Source: a virus
DNA: 28,327 bases
Reading direction: 5' to 3' (one strand)
IMG/VR virus record: IMGVR_UViG_3300006315_000024
Location: 1-28,327 of that record
Shown: positions 15,745 to 22,935 of the stretch, in pieces
How the letters are laid out: every line of letters starts with the position of its first letter
Position numbering within the stretch: the stretch's first letter is position 1
Notes under the pieces: model-generated
What the model saw: only the letters and a program-made list of their open reading frames with translations
Databases searched by the model: none
What the model was told of the DNA's origin: nothing
Translations under genes and position numbers: made by a program

Positions 15745-16317
15745 ATGAGAAAAGAAATTAAGGATAAAAAAGTAAAACAACATTTTATTTCTGAGCTTGA
15801 TGAAATAGCTGTAGAAATGGAAAGGGTGTGGGGATCTGGTGTTCTTGAGCAATTAGCAGATGAAGAAATATTAAAGAAGTTTAACAACGCTAAAGCAAAA
15901 CTAAACAAAGCTATAGATGAAGATGTAAGTCCTGAAATTATGGTTAAAGTGTGTAACAACATGAAGAAAGGTTGGTTAGCAATAGATAAGTCTGTCCGTT
16001 TAGCCGGACATAAACCACCAACAGGAGAATATTTGACAGCAACATCTCAAAATGGAAAAGAGTTTGTAATTGTAAAAAATGACGCTGAAAAAGATAAAGT
16101 CTTTGATGCTATCGGTGGCGGCATTATTTATACAACCGTTGAAGTTGCTGATATTTTAGAAACCTTAAATGATGTTAATGAATGTAAAAAAATATTTCAA
16201 AAAGCTAAAGTAACTAAATTTGATTGTGTAGAAATAGAAGGAAGAAAAGTAAAAGTAACAGGCCACGATAAAGATAAAAAATATTATGAACCTTTTGATG
16301 ATGATGTGCCGTTCTAA
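15745..16317 (+). CDS. Hypothetical protein with SSB-like acidic C-terminal tip
   Basis: A 190-residue protein immediately following the PAPS-reductase-like gene (no gap). The N-terminal 90 residues are helical and charged. Residues 90-180 alternate strand and helix ([54 protein letters not shown]). It ends PFDDDVPF, which is nearly the DDDIPF tip of bacterial SSB that docks onto replication and repair proteins. It has no recognisable OB-fold like the 208-residue SSB-like protein. It could bind the same host partners as SSB, or be a partner of the phage replication complex. No family is recognised. The 3' end overlaps the next gene by 1 base (TAATG). Confidence 0.6.
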   Translation: MRKEIKDKKVKQHFISELDEIAVEMERVWGSGVLEQLADEEILKKFNNAKAKLNKAIDEDVSPEIMVKVCNNMKKGWLAIDKSVRLAGHKPPTGEYLTATSQNGKEFVIVKNDAEKDKVFDAIGGGIIYTTVEVADILETLNDVNECKKIFQKAKVTKFDCVEIEGRKVKVTGHDKDKKYYEPFDDDVPF

Positions 16318-16604
16318 TGTTGTGTCCTGAATGTCATAATAAAAAGAGTAAGGTTATTGAAAGCCGCAAGACAGATGATACTATAAGAAGAAGAAGGGAA
16401 TGTATTACTTGTGGTCATAGGTTTACTACACATGAAGTTGTGTTTGTAGATACAGAAATAAAAAAACCTATGGTTAAGATAAGAAGAAAGAGCAAGTCGA
16501 AAAGTTACGAACCCGTTAGATCCAGAAAAACAGATAGTTTTGTGGTGCAACATGATGACGATACCCAAGAATTTATAGAAGGATATTTAAAAGGGAAGTT
16601 ATAA
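16317..16604 (+). CDS. NrdR-like zinc ribbon protein lacking the ATP-cone domain
   Basis: A 95-residue protein whose first 40 residues match the NrdR zinc-ribbon: CPEC (3-6), a SKVIESR motif, IRRRREC (23-29) and [12 protein letters not shown] (29-40). In NrdR, this ribbon binds NrdR boxes of ribonucleotide reductase promoters, and a C-terminal ATP-cone senses (d)ATP. Here the ATP-cone is missing: residues 45-95 are basic, then acidic and do not resemble it. Either it is a stand-alone DNA-binding regulator or it has been repurposed to target host nrd or phage promoters without nucleotide control. It is coupled to both neighbours by TAATG overlaps. The ribbon assignment is strong; the role is inferred. 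Confidence 0.75.
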   Translation: MLCPECHNKKSKVIESRKTDDTIRRRRECITCGHRFTTHEVVFVDTEIKKPMVKIRRKSKSKSYEPVRSRKTDSFVVQHDDDTQEFIEGYLKGKL

Positions 16605-16867
16605 TGGTAACAAAACTTATATTAAATTCTAAGATTAACCAGGAACGGAAAAGACGGGTAAGATTAGAGCTACAAGCCGAATCATTATTAAAGCAGCTTA
16701 TGGTTTATGAAAAATTTGTTGCGACAATAACAGAATTAGAAAGTCCAGACGGACACTTTGGCAGATTAAGAGCGCCAATAGTTTTAGAAAATATTATTAA
16801 GGATTCAAAAAAAACAGAAAGGAAAATAAAAGATGTCCGACTCCAAGAAAAAGCCAGACAATTATAA
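16604..16867 (+). CDS. Small helical hypothetical protein (87 aa)
   Basis: An ATG coupled to the NrdR-like stop (TAATG). The product is very basic and helical (NQERKRRVRLELQAESLLKQ), then has a central GHFGRLRAP turn and a basic C-terminal helix (KDSKKTERKIKDVRLQEKAR). No family is recognised. Its charge and helix pattern suggest a nucleic-acid-binding or assembly helper. It overlaps the following acidic gene by 35 bases in another frame. Confidence 0.5.
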   Translation: MVTKLILNSKINQERKRRVRLELQAESLLKQLMVYEKFVATITELESPDGHFGRLRAPIVLENIIKDSKKTERKIKDVRLQEKARQL

Positions 16868-17060
16868 AGTTGATGCAGATGATGTCGCAGATGAAGAATT
16901 TGAAATAGTTGATGTCAATGGTGAAAAAGGTATTTTAACTTTAGAATTTGATGATCTTGTTAAGGAACAGAATAAAAATATATCTGAAGAAGAACTACAA
17001 GAGATAGCAGATAAATTAATTATTAGTATGTTTGGTGCGCCTAAAGATGAACAAAACTAA
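16833..17060 (+). CDS. Small acidic hypothetical protein (75 aa)
   Basis: ATG 16833 has AAAGGA about 9 bases upstream, inside the previous gene. The product is strongly acidic (DADDVADEEFEIVDVNGEKG, then NISEEELQEIADKLII) with two strands and a helix, typical of small phage decoys or nucleic-acid-mimic proteins, though nothing shows this directly. The 35-base overlap with the preceding gene in a different frame is large, but the good Shine-Dalgarno and the neighbouring overlaps support it. Function unknown. Confidence 0.5.
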   Translation: MSDSKKKPDNYKVDADDVADEEFEIVDVNGEKGILTLEFDDLVKEQNKNISEEELQEIADKLIISMFGAPKDEQN

Positions 17061-17250
17061 ATTAGATGATTTTTTCCCAATGGAAGAATATGAATGTGTC
17101 AGCATAAACAAAGAATATTTAATTATAAGTAATAGAAATAGGGAATGTATAAAAATAGCTATGACACAAGATCTTCTTATAAGATTAAACAAAGAAATAG
17201 CTGTTGCTTTAGTGGAAGAAAGTAATGACGATAAATATAATTCAAGGTAA
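17047..17250 (+). CDS. Small hypothetical protein (67 aa)
   Basis: I start at ATG 17047 (a TTG at 17032 is also in frame). The frame overlaps the upstream gene by 14 bases and the methylase start by 26, so translation must be coupled. The protein (MNKTKLDDFFPMEEYECVSI...) has alternating strands and a helix (LLIRLNKEIAVALVEES) and no motif. Such small uncharacterised proteins are common between phage early genes. There is no Shine-Dalgarno of its own, so it is a less certain gene than its neighbours. Confidence 0.45.
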   Translation: MNKTKLDDFFPMEEYECVSINKEYLIISNRNRECIKIAMTQDLLIRLNKEIAVALVEESNDDKYNSR

Positions 17251-18139
17251 TTCTTTTAAGAAATTAAAACAAATTGATGATGAGTCAATAGATTGTTGCA
17301 TAACATCTCCACCTTATTATGGTTTAAGAGATTATGGAGAATCAGATCAAATAGGCCAAGAAGATACATACCAAGAATATATAGAAAACTTAGTTAATAT
17401 ATTTGAAGAAGTAAGAAGGGTTTTAAAATCTAACGGAACTCTTTGGTTAAATCTTGGAGATACTTATTCATCAGGGAAAAGAAGAACAACAACAAACCAA
17501 ACTATTAGAGGTAACACTAATTATGGGGTTAAAAGAGCAAAACCACAATTAAATATAAAACCTAAAGATTTAATGGGAATCCCCTGGCGGGTTGCTTTTG
17601 CTTTACAGGAAAAAGGTTGGTATTTAAGACAAGATATTATATGGCACAAACCTAGCCCTATGCCTGAAAGTGTAAAAGATCGCTGCACAAAATCCCATGA
17701 ATATATTTTTTTGTTTAGTAAAAATGAAAAATATTATTTTGATAATGAATCTATTAAAGAAAAATCTAAATATCCGAATGGGCCAAATTCTCCTGAAAAG
17801 GTTAAAGCTGTTCAAGGTGTTTACTCAGTAAATCTAAAAAAAATAAAAGGAAATGCAAAAAAAAATAAGAGATCTGTTTGGAGTATTAATACTGTTCCAT
17901 TAAAAGATGCTCACTTCGCTACTTTTCCACCTAAGTTAATAGAGCCAATGATATTAGCTGGTTGTCCGGAAACAGGAACAGTTTTAGATCCTTTTGGCGG
18001 AGCTGGAACAACAGCTCTAGTAGCAGATAGATTAAATAGAAATGCAGTATTAATAGAATTAAATGAAGAATATATAGATATTACTAAAAAAAGATTACAA
18101 AAAGATAATTCTCTTTTTTTAGAAATAAATAAGGAATAA
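17225..18139 (+). CDS. Beta-class DNA methyltransferase (N6-adenine or N4-cytosine type)
   Basis: A 304-residue enzyme in beta order: the catalytic motif IV TSPPYYGLRDYG (27-38) comes first, then a variable middle with QDIIWHKPSPMPE (about residues 136-148) and SINTVPLKDAHFATFPPKLIEP. The SAM-binding motif I VLDPFGGAGTTALVA follows near residue 260. This is the N6_N4 methylase family, which includes CcrM-type and orphan phage methylases. The SPPYYGLRDYG pattern also occurs in many phage-borne enzymes. No restriction endonuclease is adjacent, so it is probably an orphan that protects phage DNA or modifies phage promoters. With the other methylase at 12440 and the Mom-like protein at 21741, the phage carries three likely DNA-modification enzymes. 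Specificity cannot be read from sequence. Confidence 0.85.
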   Translation: MTINIIQGNSFKKLKQIDDESIDCCITSPPYYGLRDYGESDQIGQEDTYQEYIENLVNIFEEVRRVLKSNGTLWLNLGDTYSSGKRRTTTNQTIRGNTNYGVKRAKPQLNIKPKDLMGIPWRVAFALQEKGWYLRQDIIWHKPSPMPESVKDRCTKSHEYIFLFSKNEKYYFDNESIKEKSKYPNGPNSPEKVKAVQGVYSVNLKKIKGNAKKNKRSVWSINTVPLKDAHFATFPPKLIEPMILAGCPETGTVLDPFGGAGTTALVADRLNRNAVLIELNEEYIDITKKRLQKDNSLFLEINKE

Positions 18140-18141
18140 TA

Positions 18142-18405
18142 ATGTATAATACAAACACTATGTCTAAGGAATCAAAACCAAAAGTTTTTAAAATTGATGA
18201 ACATGAGTATATTGATTTAATGATAGATAGTTGCGCTAGGGTTATTTGTTTTGAATATGAAACAAAGTTTTGTAGCTGTAAATCGCCTAGTGAATGTCAT
18301 GGCAGCGCATCTTTTCTAGAGTCTGCTATTTCATGTATTGGTATCATTAATGAATTTGGAAAGAATGTTTTGTCTTATGAAATTGATAAAACAAAATTGA
18401 ATTAA
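18142..18405 (+). CDS. Cys-rich hypothetical protein (87 aa)
   Basis: ATG 18142 follows AAGGAATA at good spacing; a later ATG at 18160 lacks a ribosome site. The product carries Cys in an unusual cluster: CARVICFEYETKFCSCKSPSECHGS (about residues 31-55), so it may bind zinc or a metal, followed by a hydrophobic helix (SFLESAISCIGIINEFG). No known family is recognised. The following two genes encode another zinc-type peptide and an Fe(II) oxygenase, so this small stretch is metal-rich, but no functional link is shown. Confidence 0.5.
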   Translation: MYNTNTMSKESKPKVFKIDEHEYIDLMIDSCARVICFEYETKFCSCKSPSECHGSASFLESAISCIGIINEFGKNVLSYEIDKTKLN

Positions 18406-18408
18406 AAA

Positions 18409-18567
18409 ATGTTTGACAAGAAACTTCAAAAAAAAAGATTAAAAATCTGTATGGAATGTGAAGCTAAATCTGAAACGAAATATGGTTATATTTGCAATCA
18501 TTGTAGATGTTTTTTAAAAGGAAAAACCTTATTAAAAGGTAGTTATTGTCCGAGAGATAAGTGGTAA
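18409..18567 (+). CDS. Small Cys-rich zinc-ribbon-like protein (52 aa)
   Basis: ATG 18409 to TAA 18565-18567, directly touching the next ATG. The product has Cys at 14, 17, 29, 32, 34 and 47, in CMEC ... CNHCRCFLKGKT ... CPRDKW. The pattern CxxC - CxxCxCxL - CPxxKW is one I know from many tiny phage and Bacillus-type zinc proteins with a terminal Lys-Trp. It probably binds one zinc. Its role is unknown; such proteins are often encoded near terminase or replication genes. The lack of spacing to the next start suggests coupled translation with the oxygenase. Confidence 0.65.
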   Translation: MFDKKLQKKRLKICMECEAKSETKYGYICNHCRCFLKGKTLLKGSYCPRDKW

Positions 18568-19131
18568 ATGCGACCTGATTATTACATACTTCAAGATATT
18601 TTAGATAAAAATGAAATAGATTTTATAACTAAAGAAGGTATGAAAAATTTAGAAAAAGCTACAACTTTTAAACCTAAAGGTTTATTTAAAAAAGATTTTA
18701 CAAGAAGAAATAAAGTTTCATGGTTTCGTAAAGACGAAAACAAAGATTTAGATAAAATATTAAATAGAATTGTAGATGTGTTATTTAATGTTAGTAAAGA
18801 TTTTTATAATCAAAAATTAAATAATGTTGAGCCAATTCAATTTACTCATTATAAATTTTTAAATTACTATAGTTATCATATAGATTCTAACCCATTACCA
18901 GAAACACCTAATAGAGTAATATCAGCAACTATTGAACTTACTAATCCTAAAGATTATATTGGTGGCGGATTGCAATTTAAAAATCATTCTTTTCCAAGAC
19001 CTAAATTAAAGTCAGGAACTATGATTGCTTTTCCCTCATTAATGCTTCATAAAGCGTTGCCTGTTTATTATGGGACTAGAAATTCTTTAGTATTATGGGC
19101 TGGTTTAGAGGATAAAAATGAATCAACCTAA
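18568..19131 (+). CDS. 2-oxoglutarate/Fe(II)-dependent oxygenase
   Basis: A 187-residue protein with the complete iron-binding set: YHIDS (His104, Asp106), H161 in SLMLHKALPVYYGTRNS, and Arg171, which binds 2-oxoglutarate. Between them is the strand pair VISATIELTNPKDYIGGGLQF. This is the double-stranded beta-helix of 2OG-Fe(II) oxygenases of the prolyl-hydroxylase type. Phages carry these near terminase and virion genes, where possible substrates are virion proteins or modified DNA bases; no substrate is given by the sequence. It overlaps the terminase start by 14 bases, so both genes are made together. The role in modifying phage DNA would be plausible given the other modification enzymes but is only an inference. 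Confidence 0.8.
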   Translation: MRPDYYILQDILDKNEIDFITKEGMKNLEKATTFKPKGLFKKDFTRRNKVSWFRKDENKDLDKILNRIVDVLFNVSKDFYNQKLNNVEPIQFTHYKFLNYYSYHIDSNPLPETPNRVISATIELTNPKDYIGGGLQFKNHSFPRPKLKSGTMIAFPSLMLHKALPVYYGTRNSLVLWAGLEDKNEST

Positions 19132-20530
19132 TCCATTTGTAGATTTTATTAAAACTTATAAGAAAGAGCCAACTCTTTTTTGTGAAAATGTTTTAGGTAT
19201 TTCACCAGATAAATGGCAATCCGAACTAATGGAAGCTATTGTTTCTGGTGAAAGAAAAGTATCTGTTCGTTCTGCTCACGGTGTTGGTAAATCTTCTGTT
19301 GCAAGTTGGATATTAATACATACTTTACTTACACACCTTGATTGTAAACTTATTGTAACTGCTCCAACAAGTGGTCAGTTGTTTGATGCTTTGTTTGCCG
19401 AACTAAAGAAATGGATTGGTGAAATGCCACAACCATTACAAGACTTAGTTGATGTAAAAAGTGATAGAATAGTTTTAAAATCAAGAAGTGCTGAAGCATT
19501 TATATCTGCTAGAACCTCAAGAAAAGAACAACCTGAAGCGTTAGCTGGTGTTCATAGTCAAGGTAAAGTTATCTTGCTTTGTGATGAAGCATCAGGAATT
19601 CCTGAAGAAGTGTTTGAATCAGCGGCCGGTTCTATGTCAGGACATAATGTTCACACAATTTTATTAGGAAACCCAACAAGAAATTCTGGTCTATTTTATG
19701 ATACGCACCATAAATTAAAAGGTGCATGGAAAACTTTTCATATATCTGCTTTTGATAGTGATAGAGTGTCAGAAGAATTTGTTGAAGAAATGGCTATGCG
19801 TTATGGCGAAGAAAGTTCAGCATATAAAGTTAGAGTATTAGGCGAATTTGCAGAAGAAACAGATGACACTATTATACCTTTAGAGTTAGTTGACTCAGCT
19901 ATACAAAGAGAGATACCTAATGACCATGGTATATCTGATACAATATGGGCGTTAGATGTAGCAAGACATGGTGCAGATAGTTCAGTTCTTGTTAAAAAAC
20001 AAGGCAATATTGTAACTGAAATCAAAACATGGAAGCGTTTAGATTTAATGGAGTTAAGCGGTAGAGTTCAAGCTGAATTTGATACTACAGAGCCAGAAAA
20101 TAGACCTATGGAAGTCTATATAGATGTTATAGGAATGGGTTATGGTGTTTTAGATAGTCTTAATGCTATTGGTAGATTAAACGCTGTAGGAATCAATGTG
20201 GCAGAAAGCCCTAGTCAGAAAGAAACATATATGAATTTGCGAAGTGAATTATGGTTTAAATTTAGGTCATTTTTAGAGGGTAAAATGTGCAAATTACCTG
20301 CTAATGAATACATGATTGCTGATTTAATTAGTGTTAAATATAAATTTACTGCTGGTGGTAAAATACAAGTCGAGTCAAAAGACCAAATCAAAAAAAGAAT
20401 TGGTCGCTCACCAGATGTTGCCGATGCTTTAGTTTTATTAATGGCAGGTGATGCTATAGCTTCTCGGTCAGGTTCATACGCAAGAGATTGGAAACAACCT
20501 TTAGTTAGAGATATTAAGGGTGTTGTTTAA
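19118..20530 (+). CDS. Terminase large subunit (packaging ATPase-nuclease)
   Basis: A 470-residue protein with both terminase domains. ATPase: Walker A RSAHGVGKSS (51-60), Walker B VILLCDEAS (151-159) with catalytic Glu157, and a coupling motif LLGNPTRNSG (182-191). RNase H-like nuclease: ALDVARHGADSS (first acidic Asp280), VYIDVIGMGYG (Asp336) and SPDVADALVLL (Asp433/Asp436). It cuts concatemers and drives DNA into the prohead. It overlaps the oxygenase gene and is followed by a plus-strand terminator. Unusually, the small-terminase-like gene and portal are about 6 kb away, with the minus-strand accessory operon between. Confidence 0.95.
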   Translation: MNQPNPFVDFIKTYKKEPTLFCENVLGISPDKWQSELMEAIVSGERKVSVRSAHGVGKSSVASWILIHTLLTHLDCKLIVTAPTSGQLFDALFAELKKWIGEMPQPLQDLVDVKSDRIVLKSRSAEAFISARTSRKEQPEALAGVHSQGKVILLCDEASGIPEEVFESAAGSMSGHNVHTILLGNPTRNSGLFYDTHHKLKGAWKTFHISAFDSDRVSEEFVEEMAMRYGEESSAYKVRVLGEFAEETDDTIIPLELVDSAIQREIPNDHGISDTIWALDVARHGADSSVLVKKQGNIVTEIKTWKRLDLMELSGRVQAEFDTTEPENRPMEVYIDVIGMGYGVLDSLNAIGRLNAVGINVAESPSQKETYMNLRSELWFKFRSFLEGKMCKLPANEYMIADLISVKYKFTAGGKIQVESKDQIKKRIGRSPDVADALVLLMAGDAIASRSGSYARDWKQPLVRDIKGVV

Positions 20531-20581
20531 TTGTTTCTTAGTTTACAATAATCACTACATATAGAAAAAACTTTTATTTTC

Positions 20582-20650
20582 CTTAGCCAAGCAGATAGTT
20601 ATTTCAACTTTCCTTTCCTTCCACTCGTAAGACTTGGCTAAGTTTTTCTT
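20582..20650 (+). terminator. Plus-strand terminator after the large terminase
   Basis: CTTAGCCAAG (20582-20591) and CTTGGCTAAG (20633-20642) are a perfect 10-bp inverted repeat, followed by TTTTTCTT. The loop is long (41 nt, containing a T/C-rich stretch), so the hairpin is less compact than a standard terminator, but the U-tract directly after the stem fits termination of the terminase transcript. Confidence 0.65.
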
Positions 20651-20656
20651 ACCCAT

Positions 20657-20692
20657 AAAAAAAACAAGAGCAGTAATTAAACTGCCCTTGTT
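20657..20692 (-). terminator. Minus-strand terminator of the accessory operon
   Basis: Read on the minus strand: AACAAG-G-GCAGT, loop TTAATT, ACTGC-T-CTTGTT, then eight T. The stem has 11 pairs with one internal mismatch (20663-20674 with 20681-20692), and the U-tract is the complement of the A-run at 20657-20664. It lies 51 bp past the last minus-strand gene, so it should end that operon. Together with the opposing plus terminator it insulates the two transcription units. Confidence 0.8.
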
Positions 20693-20742
20693 CGTCAACA
20701 TTTATTAAAAAGGTGTAAATATTATGAATTTACTCTAACAAT

Positions 20743-20973
20743 CTACTTGTTTGGAACATAAGTGTCAACTAAGTTGGTTAATATATTCTTTAGTATATTA
20801 ACAAAAATAATTAGCGATTGAGAAGCTGGAACATTCTTAATCATACTTACTAAAAATGTTTCAGAAGTGTAAGCCATAAAAAACAATTCTTGTTCATCTC
20901 CCATGGCTCTATACTTAGTTCCTATCTTCGCTAAATCTTTTTCAATTTGCTTTTGTAGTTCTTTTTGTTTCAT
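20743..20973 (-). CDS. Small hypothetical protein (76 aa), last gene of the minus operon
   Basis: Coupled to the recombinase stop by TAATG (20971-20975). The N-terminal 30 residues are charged helix (KQKELQKQIEKDLAKIGTKY), and the rest is hydrophobic with two likely helices (LFFMAYTSETFLVSMIKNV, LIIFVNILKNILTNLVDTYV), which may associate with membrane. No family is recognised. It lies in the accessory operon after the serine recombinase, and reaches to within 51 bp of the terminator. Confidence 0.5.
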   Translation of the reverse strand: MKQKELQKQIEKDLAKIGTKYRAMGDEQELFFMAYTSETFLVSMIKNVPASQSLIIFVNILKNILTNLVDTYVPNK

Positions 20974-21728
20974 TACATTACCTCTTGATTGATTGCTAAA
21001 CTTTTTTCATATTCTGCTGAGTCAGTTAATATTTTATTAACTGTTTGATGCGTAATTTCTGCTTCTTCATACATAGAATAAGCAGCCGTAACTGATTGTG
21101 CTATAACTCTTAAAGATTTACCCTCACTAGCTAATTTTTTTATTAAAGCAACTGCATCATCTAACCATACGCATTTTATAAAATCTGCGTCTTTGCCTTT
21201 GCCCTCTTTTCTATAACCATAAGGAACTTTACCGCCCATACCATTCTTTACTGCTGGAAAGTCGTGATAAGCAAATTGCCTTTTTCTTTTTGTTCCAGTT
21301 CTGCAATTCTCTTTGACTCGTCTAGCATATTCTTTAGCAAAAACGGCGTGTAGTGATGCTTCAAGACCAACTTTGCTTTTAGCTATGTTGCCTGTGTTTG
21401 GCACAATAACATTAACGCCTTTAACCTTGCAGTCATAAATAAAGTTTTCAAAGATTCTATTATCCCTTGCGAGTCTATCAATGTTAGATGCAAAAATATA
21501 ATCCCCTTCTTTTAGCTGTAATAATTCTTTGCCAAACTTTCTATCTTTAAACTCTAATAGACCTGATATACCTGAATCATCAATGACTTCTGGTTGTGTA
21601 TGTGGACTAATATCTTTTGACTCTTTCAACTTGTTAATTTCAAGAGTGTTTACTTCTTTCTGATTGTTTGCTGATTGATTATCTATCTGTGTTTCAGATG
21701 ATAGTCTTATATAACTAATTACTCTCAT
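20973..21728 (-). CDS. Serine recombinase (resolvase/invertase family)
   Basis: A 251-residue protein with the catalytic N-terminal domain of serine site-specific recombinases: YIRLSS (Arg8 and Ser10, the nucleophile) and SNIDRLARDNRIF (81-93, Arg85 and Arg88). A helix (ASLHAVFAKEYARRVKENCR, about residues 125-144) then leads into a C-terminal region with YGYRKEGKGK and a helix-turn-helix-like end (SEGKSLRVIAQSVTAAYSMY). At 251 residues it is longer than a simple resolvase (about 185) and far shorter than a large serine integrase (over 400), so inversion, resolution or transposition are all possible. No att-like or hix-like inverted site is evident nearby. GGAGATA is the Shine-Dalgarno (21731-21737 region on the minus strand). 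Confidence 0.85.
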   Translation of the reverse strand: MRVISYIRLSSETQIDNQSANNQKEVNTLEINKLKESKDISPHTQPEVIDDSGISGLLEFKDRKFGKELLQLKEGDYIFASNIDRLARDNRIFENFIYDCKVKGVNVIVPNTGNIAKSKVGLEASLHAVFAKEYARRVKENCRTGTKRKRQFAYHDFPAVKNGMGGKVPYGYRKEGKGKDADFIKCVWLDDAVALIKKLASEGKSLRVIAQSVTAAYSMYEEAEITHQTVNKILTDSAEYEKSLAINQEVM

Positions 21729-21740
21729 TGTTATCTCCTT

Positions 21741-22388
21741 CTACATTAATAATAATTGCGTTTCTATATCGGTATCATTTTCATAATACTTACTTTCTTC
21801 CTTTGGATAATCTAATGCTTCATATCTCATTTTAGATTTTATTAATTTTTTATCTCTTTTATTTGCTGTTATATATACATAACGGTGTTTTTTACTTACC
21901 TCTACATACTTATATTTTTCAGGTTCTGCATCTACATCGGCTTTAGATATTCCTCTTGAGTGTTTAAAGCCGTCTTTTAAAGCCCATTCTTTTCTTTTTT
22001 TTGATTCACCTGTGTAAATAAAATTAGTTGCTTGATATACATAACCATTATGATTTTGCCCTGTATCAGCATAGCTTACAACAATTTTTGGTTTAGGAAG
22101 TAATCTTAAAGATTGTCCAACTAAAAACGATGCTTCATTTTTTTTGTTATTTATTAAAACTAATCTATTAAGTTCAAGAACTATTAATCTATATTCTTTA
22201 CCAGCAATAGCATCACATAAATCAGGTGTTCCTGGCATACCATAAGTAACAACTCCTACTAATTCGTTATCTTGATATAAGCCATAAGCATATTGAATCA
22301 TTCCAGGAAGTCTTTTGGCATAATGTATGTTAAGTATAAAAGACTTTGTTTCTTCTTTTTTAATTCTCATTACTTTATAATTTTTCAT
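21741..22388 (-). CDS. Mom-like DNA-modification acyltransferase (GNAT fold)
   Basis: A 215-residue protein with the blocks I associate with the phage Mu Mom family: IHYAKRLPG (21-29), AYGLYQDNELVGVVTYG (34-50), LELNRLVL (71-78), SYADTGQNHNGYVYQATNF (105-123) and YTG. Mom enzymes have a GNAT-like fold and convert adenine in DNA to a bulky N6-carbamoylmethyl-type derivative, which blocks many restriction enzymes. No substrate evidence is in the sequence, and Mu's regulator Com is not visible. The Mu gene depends on prior methylation at GATC; here two DNA methylases are encoded elsewhere in the window. It sits in the accessory operon with ArdC, which fits a counter-restriction role. Confidence in the family is good; activity is inferred. 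Confidence 0.75.
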   Translation of the reverse strand: MKNYKVMRIKKEETKSFILNIHYAKRLPGMIQYAYGLYQDNELVGVVTYGMPGTPDLCDAIAGKEYRLIVLELNRLVLINNKKNEASFLVGQSLRLLPKPKIVVSYADTGQNHNGYVYQATNFIYTGESKKRKEWALKDGFKHSRGISKADVDAEPEKYKYVEVSKKHRYVYITANKRDKKLIKSKMRYEALDYPKEESKYYENDTDIETQLLLM

Positions 22389-22390
22389 AT

Positions 22391-22543
22391 TTATTTTCTT
22401 TGCTCTACATTAATACATTCCACTTGCTCATGCTTTGCAAATGGCTTTGGTGCTATTGCATTAAGTAACACTAGCATCAACACTACAAAGACCAACTGCA
22501 ATTTAACTTTCCAATTAAACAGTTTTTCTTTTTTTTCTTTCAT
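22391..22543 (-). CDS. Small membrane protein (50 aa)
   Basis: ATG at 22543 with GGAAGG upstream (in the preceding gene), TAA at 22391-22393. The product starts with a Lys/Glu stretch (MKEKKEKLFNWK), has one membrane segment (LQLVFVVLMLVLLNAIA) and ends in a short polar tail with one Cys. It lies 2 bp before the Mom-like start, so it is translated with it. No family is recognised. A frame on the opposite strand through this region is a shadow. Confidence 0.55.
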   Translation of the reverse strand: MKEKKEKLFNWKVKLQLVFVVLMLVLLNAIAPKPFAKHEQVECINVEQRK

Positions 22544-22643
22544 CTTTTTTTATATCCTTCCTTAATCTCTTTTCAGTTTTACTTCCTTTTATACTTCTAA
22601 AAAATTTATCAATATCTATAGTTGTTGGTCCATAAGCACCCAT
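22515..22643 (-). CDS. Small basic protein (42 aa)
   Basis: ATG at 22643 with GGAG about 9 bases upstream; TAA at 22515-22517. The product begins MGAYGPTTIDIDKFFRSIKG and ends very Lys/Arg-rich, so it may bind RNA or DNA. It overlaps the following membrane-protein gene by 29 bases. No family is recognised, and the ORF is short, so it is a tentative gene. Confidence 0.45.
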   Translation of the reverse strand: MGAYGPTTIDIDKFFRSIKGSKTEKRLRKDIKKDERKKRKTV

Positions 22644-22707
22644 TACTTTTTTCTCCACATAAAACGAAAGCATAAAAAATTGCGTATTGCGTATTTAATT
22701 ATCTTAA

Positions 22708-22935
22708 TCATTTAATAGTTCTTTTAAGTTCTTCGGCTCTAGCTTTAGTTATATTGCCCATTTTAACCATTCTATCCAGTAATTCATTTGGGCTAACAAT
22801 GGCGTCATTAAGTTTAACAAAACTAGGGTTTTCTTTAGCGAACTCCTGTTCCTTATATTCTTCAGCTTCAGCTTTTATTTGTGCTGTAACTTCCGACAAT
22901 TTACCTTTGTATGTTTTAATTAATTTTCTTGTCAT
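22708..22935 (-). CDS. Small helical hypothetical protein (75 aa)
   Basis: ATG overlaps the ART-like stop as ATGA (22932-22935) and has GGAG six bases upstream. The product is a helical, charged protein (SEVTAQIKAEAEEYKEQEFA, then NELLDRMVKMGNITKARAEE). No family is recognised. It is a member of the accessory operon downstream of the ART-like gene; the 64 bp after it contain a duplicated TTGCGTA-type stretch but no gene. Confidence 0.55.
   Translation of the reverse strand: MTRKLIKTYKGKLSEVTAQIKAEAEEYKEQEFAKENPSFVKLNDAIVSPNELLDRMVKMGNITKARAEELKRTIK

Noticed and set aside
20973-21728. Serine recombinase as proof of a temperate phage
   Set aside because: It is 251 residues, not a large integrase, and no repressor or att site was recognised; it may be a resolvase or invertase.
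22293-22565. 90-codon frame on the plus strand
   Set aside because: It is rich in runs of Phe and Ser from the complement of Lys/Glu-rich coding sequence; two good minus-strand genes with ribosome sites explain the region.
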